Shown: in pieces, positions 32,260 to 43,600 of the stretch
How the letters are laid out: each line of letters begins with the position of its first letter
Numbering within the stretch: position 1 is the stretch's first letter
Assembly (NCBI GenBank): GCA_977006965.1
Contig: OZ345385.1
Location: 620,001-684,000 of the forward strand
DNA from: Phymatolithon calcareum
Lineage: Eukaryota; Rhodophyta; Florideophyceae; Hapalidiales
Direction: 5' to 3'
Length of the DNA stretch: 64,000 nucleotides
Notes under the pieces: model-generated
Seen by the model: the letters and a program-made list of their open reading frames with translations, nothing else
Told to the model about the DNA's origin: nothing
Databases searched by the model: none
Made by a program: the position numbers and the translations under genes

Positions 32260-32520
32260 CTAGTCGTTATGCGGGCAAGTCTTGAAGTTCTTGTGCAGCA
32301 TTGCAGAGGCGACTAAATCAGCAACCAGGTGGATAGCACAATTATCTCGATTTGGGTTCTTGAGCAGCTGAATGATGATTTCAGTAAACGCGGTCGAATT
32401 CACAGGCACTTCGAATGTGTCGGAAGCTAACACCGGATGCGCTTCGAGCCGTCCGAGGAATGCGCGCGTGGCGCACATGCAGTGTCCACATTTGCGCATT
32501 TTTCCCGCGCTTTGAATGCT
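32260..32520 (-). CDS. Small ORF with HC...C motif, unknown
   Basis: From the ATG near 32500 the frame begins MRKCGHCMCATRAF, continues with an amphipathic region (NSTAFTEIIIQLLKNPNRDN) and ends KTCPHND. Composition looks protein-like and cysteines cluster at the ends, but no family is clear. It may be part of a RING- or HIT-like gene. The plus-strand ORF across the same bases (32562-33032) is an alternative. Confidence 0.25.
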   Translation of the reverse strand, partial: SIQSAGKMRKCGHCMCATRAFLGRLEAHPVLASDTFEVPVNSTAFTEIIIQLLKNPNRDNCAIHLVADLVASAMLHKNFKTCPHND

Positions 32521-32561
32521 ACTGCCGTTGCCGTCGCGCACGCCGACAAGGAGAACCGTAG

Positions 32562-33032
32562 ATGGCAAGACAATGTGAAAGAGGAAATCAGCAGAAGAGA
32601 AACAGTCCGTTCAGATGCTGTTGGATGTCTGACCACGCGCGTGTGAGCGGGGAAGTGGAAGTACATTTGGCTGAATGTCTCCGATTGGATAGAACTGGTA
32701 CAGTATTAGCTCCCAGAGTGCTCGAATGTTTTGAGCTTCCCGGGCTTTTTGCAGACATTCTGCCTCAATGGATACATTACCTCCCGCACTTTCACATTAG
32801 TATACGCGAGATGCGTAAGGGAATTGTGTACGGAATGACAAAATTCCCTGAAATATGGACAACCTCTCATCCTTGCCCCCTTTACCGAGGAAATGTGCAA
32901 ACATGCAAAGTTCCGAAATTCGAAAAGCTCAAGTTATGCGCCGAACGGACGAAATATAACCCACAGTTATTCCTGCAAGCCCTCGGGAAACTGCGGCACT
33001 TTTACGCAGCACACAACACGTATTTGCTCTGA
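32562..33032 (+). CDS. Hypothetical protein, 156 aa
   Basis: Open frame with a protein-like middle (LECFELPGLFADILPQW, then KGIVYGMTKFPEIW) and three spaced cysteines. No domain recognised and no repeat match in the window. It may be a partial gene, since no clear start context exists and sequence quality around it is mixed. Confidence 0.3.
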   Translation: MARQCERGNQQKRNSPFRCCWMSDHARVSGEVEVHLAECLRLDRTGTVLAPRVLECFELPGLFADILPQWIHYLPHFHISIREMRKGIVYGMTKFPEIWTTSHPCPLYRGNVQTCKVPKFEKLKLCAERTKYNPQLFLQALGKLRHFYAAHNTYLL

Positions 33033-33039
33033 ACAATAC

Positions 33040-33790
33040 ACCATTATTGCGCGGAGAAAGAGGCCTCGCCTCGGGCTATTAAGCGGCAAAAGGTTTACCG
33101 AATTATGTTTTCCACCCGCCCCGCCGGTGACACAACTAACGTTGCGGCCGCTGCCCTTCTCGATCACCTTGAACTCCGTGTTTTTCCAGGTCCATTTGTT
33201 GCGAAGCTGCTCCACACACTGTCACCGCGCATCTTATTTATGCAGGAAGAGATCATCCGTCGAGCTTCTGTACTGAGCGTACTTAACCCCAATGAATTTG
33301 CTGTAATGCCGGCGTGGATTGTGAACACGGGAGAGTGCGGGGGATACTTTAAAAGCTCGTAAAACTGCGGGTGATGCAACTGATATTCTATTTGCGTTGT
33401 TCTTTCCTGTCCATACTGGGAGGTGAAGGCAGTTCGGCCGGCAAGTTCGAATGCTTAGTAATGATATACTTGCAGAATTAATTAAATGCCATCCCTGACG
33501 CGCAGCAGAAGACCTCGGCAAAGTGTCAATGACCTAGTTTACGATACTGCCCTGGACCTTCCGATCCTTGAAGCGCAGTGATCTGTTGGGGCGATGCTGC
33601 AGTCATCCCGGGTCACCATACCACGTGGCAAGTGAATTAGGTCTCTCTAACAAATTTTGCTGTCTTTTTGGATCTGCCTCAGATAACAAACTATAATTTC
33701 CTTATTTTTTCCTTTCGCTGATAGCGTTCAACTAACCAGGAGAGTAGAAATGGTGAGGAGCCTGCTTCCATAAGGAGTAGAGATTGCTGG
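33040..33790. other. Spacer with only weak ORFs
   Basis: An 85-aa + ORF (33105-33362) has no features that support it. Otherwise nothing recognised. Confidence 0.45.
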
Positions 33791-33970
33791 CAAAAATTGA
33801 AGTTTTTAATGGACATTTATTTAAAATTCCCACAGTCTTACGAGTATACGGGCAAGGCTTCCTCAATTGCTACATACCTTTGTGTCGCTCATGAGAACGT
33901 GCTGCCTGTTAAAGAAGAAGAAGAAAGATAGATTTTTATTTAAAAGTTACAAACGCATCTGCTGATACCA
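33790..33970 (-). mobile_element. LINE 3'-end fragments
   Basis: 33790-33905 matches the 3' end at 59365-59460 (TTTATTCAAAAGCCCCACAG and GGGCAAGGCTTCCTC words). It is followed at 33913-33970 by the reverse complement of the (TTC)n-tailed family (GAAGAAGAAGAAAGATAG, then TTTAAAAGTTACAAACGCATCTGC). Confidence 0.6.
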
Positions 33971-34349
33971 CAGGTAAACCGGTAGGTATGCAAGCAGTGT
34001 AGACAGGCTGAGAGCAGTGCTTGGGACAGGGGCCTCGCAATTAATAAATATGGATTTGAGGTTTGTGGACATTGACGAAGACGAGGACACAGCAATCCAC
34101 GAGGGTCGCGAAATGTAGAACGAGGCTGGACACACGTTGGAGGTAGCAAGTCTCTCAGCGGAATACTGCCATTGGCTGCGAAGGCTCATACTAGTGTCTG
34201 TGCCGATCGATAGTGCTGGGCTTTGCCCATTCGTGCTGGCTAACTTGGATCTTGAACAAGAGCACGTCGTTTTCAAGACGAGAAAGCAAGAGCTTATGTG
34301 TTTGCAGAACACGGAAAGGGCAGAGCTTCGAATGCACTTGTGGCAGGCT

Positions 34350-34560
34350 GTTGATGAGTTTTCCAGGTGTGTCAATAAAAAGTGCATGTCTGTTTCCGGT
34401 CTCTCACACTCCGGCATAGCAATAAGAAATCTATATGACAGGATAGGACCTTGAAGAAGGCAAGAGATTAGTTACCGAGAAGGCCCTAGATGAGTTTCTC
34501 CTATTCAGCAAGATCATCATAGAATGTATGCAGAACGAAGAAGCCCTCTTTTGAAGACAA
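34350..34560 (+). mobile_element. LINE ORF C-terminal fragment
   Basis: Reads EEGKRLVTEKALDEFLLFSK and ends in QNEEALF, matching the C-terminus of the element at 59571-60143 (EGEKRLETEKALVELLLFSK ... ENEEGLY). Confidence 0.65.
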
Positions 34561-34846
34561 GATATGAGAATCTCAGCAGATTCTCGCATCACACGATGTC
34601 AGATATTGGGGACATCTGTAGCAAGCCCCACAAGAACTCTACTTAAGAGGATAGGATCGTTCAGAATCTGAACTTTTCCTTCCGCCCATGATAACGGTAG
34701 GTTTCAGCAGACTACAGAAGGGGGATATATGATGATTTATTTTTAAAGCACCCAAGACCTCACTGCGAAGAATGTGGCAGCTTATCAATTACTTCTAACT
34801 TACCGCATTCTATTTTCGTAAAATTTCCTTCCTCAGATTTGCCAAG

Positions 34847-35100
34847 GTGAGACATCGACAGCTGGCCATAAAATACGCAAGCGGAAGATTCCCTCAAGTG
34901 AGCACAACGCTAATATCGAATACATTCGGAGCGGCACCAGAGCGCCACCTGGAGACCATACGCATTAACCTAGAAAAGTATGAACTGGACCCCGGAGAGA
35001 TGTTAAGAACGGAAAGGGCATTAGACTCCATACTACTCTACAGCATCACCATAGTTGACAATATGGAGAATGACGAGTCCCTGTATTAGGGACGAGGCGA
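34847..35100 (+). mobile_element. LINE ORF C-terminal fragment
   Basis: 80-aa ORF beginning RHRQLAIKYASGRFPQVSTT and ending ENDESLY, near-collinear with the LINE C-terminus at 59571-60143 (KHRQLALQYACGRFPQVSTT ... ENEEGLY). Upstream at about 34732 the word GATTTATTTTTAAAGCACCC marks a minus-oriented 3' end of another copy. Confidence 0.7.
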
Positions 35101-35215
35101 TATACTAGAATGAACAGTTTCGAAAAGCTGCTCCCGTACAGTCTTAGAAGTGTTATTGAGGGCTTTCAAATAAACAACGAAACAGTTGCAAAAAAACATT
35201 TCCTTGATTCGAGTT

Positions 35216-35823
35216 CTGGTCGTAACCCACGCCAAAGTAAACCCTCACCTCTTCAGAGCGCCATATGAAACTGCGCCTCGCACAAACATCAAGCAATATC
35301 AAAGACAAAAGATCCTGGAAGCTGCCACGAAAGTGGAAAAAGGCAAAAAACGCCCCATCCCGAGTATCAAAACCACACTGCCACCACACTTGTGCTTCAA
35401 GTCAAGGAGGTACAGGACCCTGGCCATTAAATGGGCATTTGGAATGTTCCCGCCTATGAGCACCTCCGAGCTCATAGACCTAGCTGGACAAACTGGAAAG
35501 GATGCTATCGAAGATCTCAAGTCAGGCCTATCAAAAGACAAGCTATCATATGAAGAAAGTGCTTTTACAAGGAGGGCACTCGACGAAATCCTTGCTATGT
35601 ATCAGGCGGGCAAGGCTGCTCTCGAAACCTGAAACCCGCGACTCAAGACAGTGGAATATTTTTCCCCCTCGAGGCTCTAAGCTAGAGGTAGGTTTTGGTA
35701 TTTCCGCCAAATCGCGTCGAGATCGACCACGCTAACATATAAGAACGATAGACCCTGTTTGTGCCCCTAGCGTCTGCAGATGCGTTGGTAACTTTTAAAT
35801 AAAAACTTACACTTCTTCTTCTT
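35216..35823 (+). mobile_element. 5'-truncated LINE with (TTC)n tail and 13-bp target-site duplication
   Basis: 608 bp between CTTGATTCGAGTT at 35203-35215 and 35824-35836. It encodes the end of an ORF (RTLAIKWAFGMFPPMSTSEL ... RRALDEILAMY), then a 3' UTR with CCCCCTCGAGG, GAGGTAGGTTTTGG, GCAGATGCGTTGGTAACTTT and TAAATAAAAA, and a TTCTTCTTCTT tail. It is inserted into sequence resembling the minus-strand LINE end seen at 15395 and 62694. Confidence 0.85.
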
Positions 35824-35836
35824 CTTGATTCGAGTT

Positions 35837-36740
35837 TCTCTCCATTGCTTCGCCCGCTGGTAACCTCAGCTTGGAAGGATGATATCATACCGTTTGAGTA
35901 CAGGCGCAGACTACACAAGGCTCAATTATCCCAGAGGAAACGCCATTCGACCGAGGAAGTTTCAAGTCACACGAGCACTAAACCGAGAGCTCAAAAAGGC
36001 CTTCCGGCGTGTCCCGAGGCAAAAAGCAGCTGGCCCGGACGGTATCTTCTCCGAAGCACTGCTACTAACACCGGAAGAAAGTTACAGCTTTCTACTAGCA
36101 ACGATCACAAAGGCTGGACAGCTCGGTTGCTGGCCTGACGATTGGAGTAATGCGCTGGTGGTCCCGATATTCAAGAAAGGAGACCCAAGCTCCCCAAAAA
36201 GCTACAGGCCGATCTCACTATTATCACACGCTCGCAAAATATTTGAATCAGCAGTGGATAAACTGATCCAGAAGGAATACGCCTTCAACAGATCACAAAT
36301 GGGATTTCAGCCACGCAAAGTCACGGAAAGAGCCCTTCTCCACTACACAGCGGCCGAAAGACAAGGAAGGAACACGAAAGCCGTTCTTGACTTGAAGTCA
36401 GCATATGACCGAGTCCCAAGAGAAGAGCTAATGCGAGAAATCGATCTCTGAATATCAGCAAATGTTGCGGCACTAGCCTCCATCTCTCTGCAGAAGACTC
36501 ACTTCGCGGTTATGAACGATACGAGAAGAACGGTAGGAATAAGCGAGTGTGGTGTTCCCCAAGGATCCCCCATCAGCCCAACACTGTTTAATATCCTCAT
36601 GGACACCTTAGCAGAGAGGGTAACCGCTCTGAAGTTCAACGATTCCAGTGCTAATCTCCGTCGAAATACTGAAACTGCTCATGAGAACCTTCTCCTTGCT
36701 CACGAGCTTGAAACACTGCTGCATTTTTTGTGATACAAAT
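35837..36740 (+). mobile_element. LINE family A, reverse-transcriptase fragment
   Basis: RT fingers and palm: KAAGPDGIFSEALLL, VVPIFKKGDPSSPKSYRPIS, KAVLDLKSAYDRVPREELM, then after an in-frame TGA at 36449-36451 the GVPQGSPISPTLFNILMDTL block. Ends before the catalytic F-x-DD motif. The homologous copy at 39800-40700 has AGA where this one has TGA. Defective. Confidence 0.85.
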
Positions 36741-36964
36741 TCTCTATAATACTGTGGAATTCCCATAAGACCGTTTCTTGCAGACAGTTTCCTCAAGAAT
36801 ACCATTCCTCGCCCTGATTCATTCCATAAAGAGATTCAGATTTGTAGGGGGTTTATTGGACGAGAAGAGGCTCGTCCGCACGATACTGGTACAATGCACA
36901 CCCAGCACATACGCCTCTCTCCTTGACGATATCGCAAACCAAGATATCGAATCGGCCATAATAA

Positions 36965-38990
36965 ATGCTTCCAAAGGCCTGTCAGATTCAAGTCCTTTTG
37001 GAATTCAAACCTGGATCACTTAGCAAAGAAGAGGAAAAGTTGTACAAGAAAGCATTAAGGACACAAGAGCCAGAGAGATGGGAAAAATATAAGAAATGTA
37101 AGAGACGAATTAGAAGGCTTGTGAATAAGAGGGAAAGGTCGTTATATCAAGAGTTCATCTCCGAACTTGAACAAAAAGATTCTGCAACCAGAATCTCACA
37201 ACTGTCTAAAATGAAACGATTGAGGTCGTGGAGGACAGCGCGGAATAAGGCGTCCGGGAAACCACTGGACCACATGCTCTTCACGGCTCACGTCTCCAAG
37301 ACTTGCTCTGAAAAGGACAATTGGAGGCAAGAAATACCATTTTTCGCGTGCCCGCAGGAGATGAATGAAGAGATCAGTGAAGCCCTAGCAAACGCACCTT
37401 TCAAGAAAACGGCCGGTCTCGATGAGGTGAAAGCAGAGATGCTCAAGACCAACGTCGACCTCAACTCAGAAATCACATTCGAATTGTGGTCAGCTTGTGG
37501 CAGAGTCGGCGACATCCCACTGTTTTGGCGAAGGTCAGTGCTTGTAAAAATGCATAACAAAGGGAATACGGAAGATCCCGGAAACTATAGGCCAATATTG
37601 CTCTTGAGTCAGATGTAGAGGCGGCTAAGCCGTTCCTTCACCAAGGCAAGTCCTGCTTACAGCAGGTAGTCATGCGACTGGATCAAGGCCTTTCGGTTGG
37701 GAATCCTATCGCCCTTGCCAGCACTCACCGCTAGGCATACGTGTAGTCAATATGATAGACACAGACTAGTTTGTACTTTAATCGCAAGAACGACTAAAGC
37801 GAAGAGCTAAGAGACCTCGGAGAGAGAGCTCTTCAACCCTTTCCTTTTCTCACTCTGTTGTCATCTTGACCTTTCGCGACACCTCTGGTTGTTACACAGA
37901 CAAGGAAAGTTGTGGAATCAGCCCTCAATACACTACTTAGAAGACACTACTCAAACCATGAGTATTAACTCGGATTCCAGAAAGGCAAGAGTACGAAAAC
38001 AGCCATACTCCGAGCAACGGAGCTGCAGCGGAAAGGGCATAGGTGCATCGCGGTCCTCGTCCTCAAAGCGGCATATGACTCTGTACCTAGGAAACTACTC
38101 CAGGAGCTGATGAGAATTATCCTACCTAAGGCCATCAGCGACATGTGTGAGGCATTTCTATTACCCTCCGGGATTCTCACAGCGGGAGAGAGTAACAGGA
38201 ACTAGTTCATAGTCCACAGAGGAGCCCTCCAAGGGTCACCGCTCAGCCCAAGTCTGTACAACATATTTATGGACGAGATCGCGGAGCGCATAAGAGCTGT
38301 TCCGAGCAAGGTAGCAGACGTGTCTGCAGTTCTATTTGCAAACGACGTGATCCTGTTGGCGAAAAGCCCGCACGCGCTGCAGCACATGCTCGATATTGCA
38401 ACGAAATGGGCCGAAGAGAGAGGAATGACGTCGAACACCAAAAAAGGTAAGAGCGAGGTGCTGGAGTCGATCGACACAAAGAACCACACATTCCGGCTAA
38501 CGCACCAGACCCTTTCGCAGGTACCTGAAGTTTCATACCTCGGGATATCTCTAGGACCAACCGGAATTACGGACACAAGCACAATCAGGCGTATAAAAAA
38601 CGCCAATGCAGCGATACACCAACTGAAGCCACTGGGGGTTTTCATTCGGGGGATAAACATCCGGAAATCCATACATATCTACAAGTCACTGATCCAGCCA
38701 AGGTGGGAATACGCTATCCATCTCACACCGTGGACTTCAGAAGTACAAGAAGCTATCAAAGAAGTAGAAAGAACCGTTTTCTTCCAAGTATTCGGTGGTA
38801 CTGCAAATGGAAGGATCGAGCGGCTCCGGCTTCTGTGCAGGATCCAACCACCAGAACACAGGAGAGAAATATTAGCGCTGAGGATGCTGCGACGAGGAAA
38901 GGAAGGTGGCTATCCTATCCGATCCAAGGGAAGATTGAAACTTCCAAGAACTACAGTGGGCAAGTCGCGATAATATGAAAAAATTCTTAT
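36965..38990 (+). mobile_element. LINE family B, reverse transcriptase (degenerate)
   Basis: Linker and RT start (NAPFKKTAGLDEVKAEMLK, NYRPILLLSQM), a ~270-bp insertion, then VVESALNTLL, KAAYDSVPRKLLQELM, GALQGSPLSPSLYNIFMDE and the palm motif LFANDVILLAKS. The usual AxxDD-type catalytic pair is here AND, losing one Asp. Thumb and C-terminal region (EVSYLGISLGP ... PEHRREILALRMLRRGK) match the element at 59357-60530. Several frame changes and a TAG near 38202. Inactive. Confidence 0.85.
37617..37889. mobile_element. Insertion within LINE B, SINE-like candidate
   Basis: About 273 bp that interrupts the LINE B frame exactly between LLSQM and (R)KVVESAL. The left half contains a word resembling a polymerase III B box (GGTTGGGAATCC at about 37697-37708) in a structured GC-rich stretch. 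No coding potential and no clear poly(A). The tRNA-like reading is tentative. Confidence 0.4.
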
Positions 38991-39059
38991 CTAGGGTGCA
39001 AAGAGCAACATGAGGACCTTCCATATTAATGGGACAAAACGGGAAACCCAAAGGGCAAG

Positions 39060-41600
39060 GTATTGTATAGCTGGGCACAGAAATGGGGATGGCAAGTTTC
39101 ATCTCCGGGTGGCCCAACGTTCCACAGTCATGTAGGCTCAAGCGTGATCGACTTAATCATATGCAAGGGAACAACCGCAGACTCAGTTCATCTGGCACAT
39201 GGGGAATGGATTGGAGCGAGTGACCACATGCGGGTCATCGGCAGAGTTACTTCAAGACATCTCCATATAGATGGGAAGCATAGGATACCTCTGAGTGCAC
39301 GTAAAAGCGACAAGCTCCAAGAGAAAGCACTGGCCGAGTACAAGTCAAGTCTCCCGGCCGTAATTGAGGAGATGCAGCTAGCGAACACAGAGGAAGCCTT
39401 CCAGATTGCATACAGAAGAGCTCGAGATATCATCAACAAACCATGGGCGTACAAAAAGCCAAGGAAGGCTCGCCCATACAAGGAGTTCTGGACCAAAGAA
39501 ATCGACGGATTTTCAAAACTGCGAACGAAAGCCTACAGGAAGGCCCGGAAAACGAACTCGGCCGTTGACTGGCAAGCTCATAGGAATCTTGACAGGAAGG
39601 TGAAAAAGATGATCAGGGCAAACAGACGAGCATGCTTCAAGAAATTTGTTGAAGATCTTTCTGCTTCAACTCCAAAAAACTTCACAAAGAAGATGAAAAA
39701 TCTTATCCGAATGAGAAGGAGGAGAGCCCAAACGAATAGTTGCGAGGGGAAGCCATTAGACCCAGCGGAAATGGTGACCCATCTAACCGAAGAGCTCAAG
39801 GACTCCAGAGGAAGCCCCATTCGACCGAGGAAGTTCCATGTCACACGAACACTAAAGCGGGAGCTTAGAAGAGCCCTCCAACGTGCACCGAGGCAAAAAG
39901 CAGCCGGCCCAGATGGTATATTCTCTGAAGCACTCCTGCTAACTCCGGAAGTAAGCTAAAAATTCCTACTGGCAACGATCACAAAAGCCGGAGAGCTTTG
40001 TTGCTGGCCTGACGATCGGAATAACGCGCTAGTGGTGCCGATATTTAAGAAAGGAGACCCAATCTCTCCAAAAAGCTACAGGCCGATCTCACTACTATCA
40101 CACGCTCGCAAGATATTTGAATCTGCAGTCGATAAGCTGATCCGGAATGAATACGCCTACAACAGATCACAGATGGGATTCTAGCCACGCAAAGGCACCG
40201 AAAGAGCCCTTCTTAGGTACACAGCGGCCGTAAGACAAGGAAGGAACACAAAAGCCGTACTCGACTTGAAGGCAGCGTACGACCGAGTCCCAAGGGTGGA
40301 GCTGATGAGAGAAATCAATCTTAGACTATCAGCAAATGCTGCATCACTAGCCTCCCTATCTCTCCAGAGAACTCATTTCACCGTGATGAACGATACCAGA
40401 AGAATCAGAGGAACAAGTGAGCGCGGAGTCCCTCAAGGAACCCCCATCAGCTCCACATTATTCAACATTCTTATGGACACCTTAGCAGAAAGGTTAACTG
40501 CCCTGAACCTCAACAATTCTAATGTGAGTTTTCGTTTAAATATGTTCGCCGGCGACGTAATACTAATGGCAAGGCATGAAGACGAGCTTCAAGAGATGCT
40601 TAATGAATGCACAGAATGGGCGTACACGTATCGAATGACTTGGTCGATCCCGAAGTGCTCCGTCATACTCCCGAAGAAGAGAGCCAGAAGAGCGCTTCTG
40701 CTATCTAACGAGTAAGTCCAAATAAGGCGCACAGCAGATTACCTCGGTACATCTATTGAAGAGAACGGAATACGTGACGACAGGCTTCTGGAGCGATTCA
40801 AAAGTGCGAACGCCAAGGTCCGACTCATGAGAACTCTAGGCATGACAAAGAGAGGGCACAGCACTGAAAAAAGCATCAGGCTCTTCAAAGATTTTATCAA
40901 GCCAGTCTATGAGTACGCTGCTCACATAACACCTCATACAATTTGTGCATCTACAGCAGCAGTACAAATACAGAAGTACATGGCAACGACACTGTTCGGC
41001 AAGTGGGCAGAGCGGAATTCGAGAAGACTAATGAAGCTTTGTCAAATAGAACCATGGGAGTTCCGCCGACAGCACCTACACTCCAAGTTAAGACAAAGAT
41101 TGAGCAAGATAGTAGAAGAGACCGATGATGTCGGTGCAGCGCTCGAACTCGAAACTCTTGATTGTATTCGAGACTTAAACACAGCAGATGACCCTCAAGA
41201 TAAACATAGCCTTCGCCGAGTCTGGGAGAAACAAGAAGAACGCCGCGCACAAAAAATAACGTTTTCTAAGAAGGGTCTACCGCATCATGCAGTGAGGATG
41301 AAAGAGAGCAGACACAGAATCCTATGCACAAGGTGGTTCTTAGGTTCTTTGAAATTAATTGCAGTCCTTTTCTGTCTAATGTGGGGGAAGAAAGAAAGCT
41401 ACGAGATGAGATTATTTATTCAGCAGAACTCAATATCTTCTCAAAGCAGATGTACACAAAGTCAACCTTCAGCCATCAGACGAGGACTTCGACGGGCATT
41501 CGATCATGGGCCTGTGCGGCAGAAGAAATGTGTGATGGGATGAAGGTAGCTTCCTCAACCAAAGTCAACTCACAATGCTGCCAGCCGCGGATACCATTTC
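39060..41600 (+). mobile_element. LINE family A, endonuclease plus reverse transcriptase (5'-truncated, defective)
   Basis: Starts inside an apurinic-type endonuclease domain (TFHSHVGSSVIDLIICKG ... EWIGASDHMRVIG carries the SDH motif). A Lys/Arg-rich linker and RT follow (KAAGPDGIFSEALLL; TAA at 39957; LVVPIFKKGDPISPKSYRPI; TAG at 40182; KAAYDRVPRVELM; GVPQGTPISSTLFNILMDTL). The palm reads MFAGDVILMAR, so one catalytic Asp is Gly. The C-terminal ORF (40827-41543) contains LETLDCIRDLNTADDPQDKH. It ends close to the 3' end of the LRR gene on the other strand. Confidence 0.85.
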
Positions 41601-41604
41601 TTCG

Positions 41605-42345
41605 CTAATCTTTCTCGGAGATACCCCTCTCAAAAAGCTCAGGACTGACCACGAGCGCTTCCTTCACCGGCCTACAATTTCTCTCCACCCTGCACAACAA
41701 CGAACGCAGTAGACTGTGCACACCCGAACAGCCGGACAGTACGATTTTCCGCAACCTTGGCAGCCGCCATCCAACATCGTTCGGCAGTTCTCTCAGCTTG
41801 TGACAGACCGACAGATCAAGCATGGTCACCTTGGACAACTTCAGAACTGCCATCGGTATGCCAGTGAATGCATGCTCAACGATGCAAAGTCTGCGCAGCG
41901 CAGAACAGCGCGAAAGCTGCTCCGGGAGATCGTCAAGCGACGCGACGGCGGCAGAGATGTACAGCTCGGTCAGCGACCGCAGGTATCCGATCCCCACCGG
42001 AAGTTTGCTCGCGTCCCGTGCGAGACGGAGGGGACGCGTCCATGATGCGAGCACCAACGGCGACAGATCCGGGCGTTGAGCGGTGCTTCCACTTTGAAAG
42101 CGCACGAGCGGGCGCAGTGAGGCGTGCTCGGCACGTGTAGCGTGATGTGCATCGAGGAGAAGAGACGCACGAGCGATGATTGGGGGAAGTCGACCGGCCT
42201 TTTGTGCTACGCGAAGATCGGAGAACGCAAGATGCGACAGGATTACTGATACACGTCGGCGCTCAGGGAGGCGAAGGTTGCATGCTGACGCACAGGGTAC
42301 GCTGCGCGTTTTCTCACGCGGCGCGCAGGTGCAGTGCGCGCTGAA
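41605..42345 (-). CDS. Leucine-rich repeat protein fragment
   Basis: Open for about 247 codons with no in-frame ATG. The C-terminal ~150 residues carry four to five LRRs (YLRSLTELYIS, SALRRLCIVEH, SKVTMLDLSVCHKLRELP, LPRLRKIVLSGC) with the LxxLxLSxC spacing of plant-type or NB-LRR-like repeats. Such domains act in protein recognition. Upstream exon or start not found; a TGA lies just 5' of 42345. The LINE A 3' end abuts its stop. It may be the last exon of a larger gene or a truncated relic. Confidence 0.55.
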   Translation of the reverse strand, partial: FSAHCTCAPREKTRSVPCASACNLRLPERRRVSVILSHLAFSDLRVAQKAGRLPPIIARASLLLDAHHATRAEHASLRPLVRFQSGSTAQRPDLSPLVLASWTRPLRLARDASKLPVGIGYLRSLTELYISAAVASLDDLPEQLSRCSALRRLCIVEHAFTGIPMAVLKLSKVTMLDLSVCHKLRELPNDVGWRLPRLRKIVLSGCSGVHSLLRSLLCRVERNCRPVKEALVVSPELFERGISEKD

Positions 42346-42439
42346 TCAGGAGAAGGGGACCGTGCGCGCTGGACGGGCATGGCGCGTTCGCTTCTATCTG
42401 CCGGGGCTGTGGAGATGCAGCTTTACAGTATGATATCGG

Positions 42440-43050
42440 TCGTTCGCCGCTGGCATGGAAACCAGTTGGCTTATGATTACTGGTTGAGCTTATTTGATTG
42501 ACTAATCAGTATTTCCGAAAACGATCATCACGGACAGTAAATACATGAAATAATGTTACGGTTTCTACGCTGAAATTAAAAACTATCCACTACATGTTCA
42601 GTGTTCACAATTTTTGAAATTGAAATTTATGAAATAGTTTTGCATTGTTATCAATAGGTATTACGATATTTTGACCCGAAGGATTTACTGTATGATACGT
42701 CTCATAAAACATCATTTCCTGATCGTTGTCATGTCTCACAAATAAATAAATATCTTTCTTCCCCTATGATAGCCTTCCAATGAAATGGGAGCCTCAGGGT
42801 GTCAAAGACGGGTAATTAGGTTCTTAACGCTCTCAGTAACACTCTTGAAACTGTAAGGGAGATGCGTTTCAGCTGCTACTGTCTACAGTAGCTGATCACT
42901 ATATTCTTGTGGGGATATTTGTTAACTTTATTTAAAAGCTCCCAAGCAACCAAGCTGCAACACTCCCCTTCTGGAAGTGGGTTTATTGAGAAGGTGGCAC
43001 CTTTCTAAGCATTTAATCTTCTAGAGTCAATTATTTTTTTCCAATTGCCT
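42440..43050. other. AT-rich spacer with repeat 3' ends
   Basis: Contains minus-oriented copies of two dispersed 3'-end words: ACGCTCTCAGTAACACTCTT at about 42828-42850 and TTTATTTAAAAGCTCCCAAG at about 42927-42946. No gene. Confidence 0.5.
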
Positions 43051-43229
43051 TAATCAGAATTGCATATTATCAAGTCAATGGCTCGGGAGACTTCATTCTC
43101 TTCTGCAGGTGTCCATACATCATGTGCAGCTTTCTTACAGATTCTGTTGAGTATTCCAACTGCCCCTGACTGCCCATATCTTCATTTAATCAGTTCTGGC
43201 GGGTTTCTCGGGAAATGGCCTACGAACCA

Positions 43230-43600
43230 TCATGATCAGACACAGAATTCTTTGCGCACGATGATCACGATGATCGTGCGCAAAGAATTATGTGTCTGCT
43301 TTATTTCATCCTCACTGCTTCGTGCGATTGACCGTTCTTGGAAAACGAGATTTTTTCGCGCACGACGTTCTTCTTGCTGCTACCAGACTCGGCGAAGGTC
43401 GGATTTATCTTGAATGTCATCTACCGTGTTCGATTCTCGAATAGAGTCCAGCGTTTCGAGTTCGAGCTCTGCTGCAGTATCTTCTGTTTCTTCAGTCTTT
43501 GTCTTAACTTTGATCGCAGCTTCTATTTGATACAGCTTTATTACTGAAACGAATCTCCCATGAAGTCTCATGAGTGTTAATGAGGGCGTTTAATAAATTT
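43230..43600 (-). mobile_element. LINE family A C-terminal fragment with hairpin
   Basis: Minus-strand ELELETLDSIRESNTVDDIQ then DKSDLRRVW matches LINE A at 41100-41230. The 3' part carries a near-perfect inverted repeat (arms 43237-43264 and 43271-43298, two mismatches). Confidence 0.7.
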
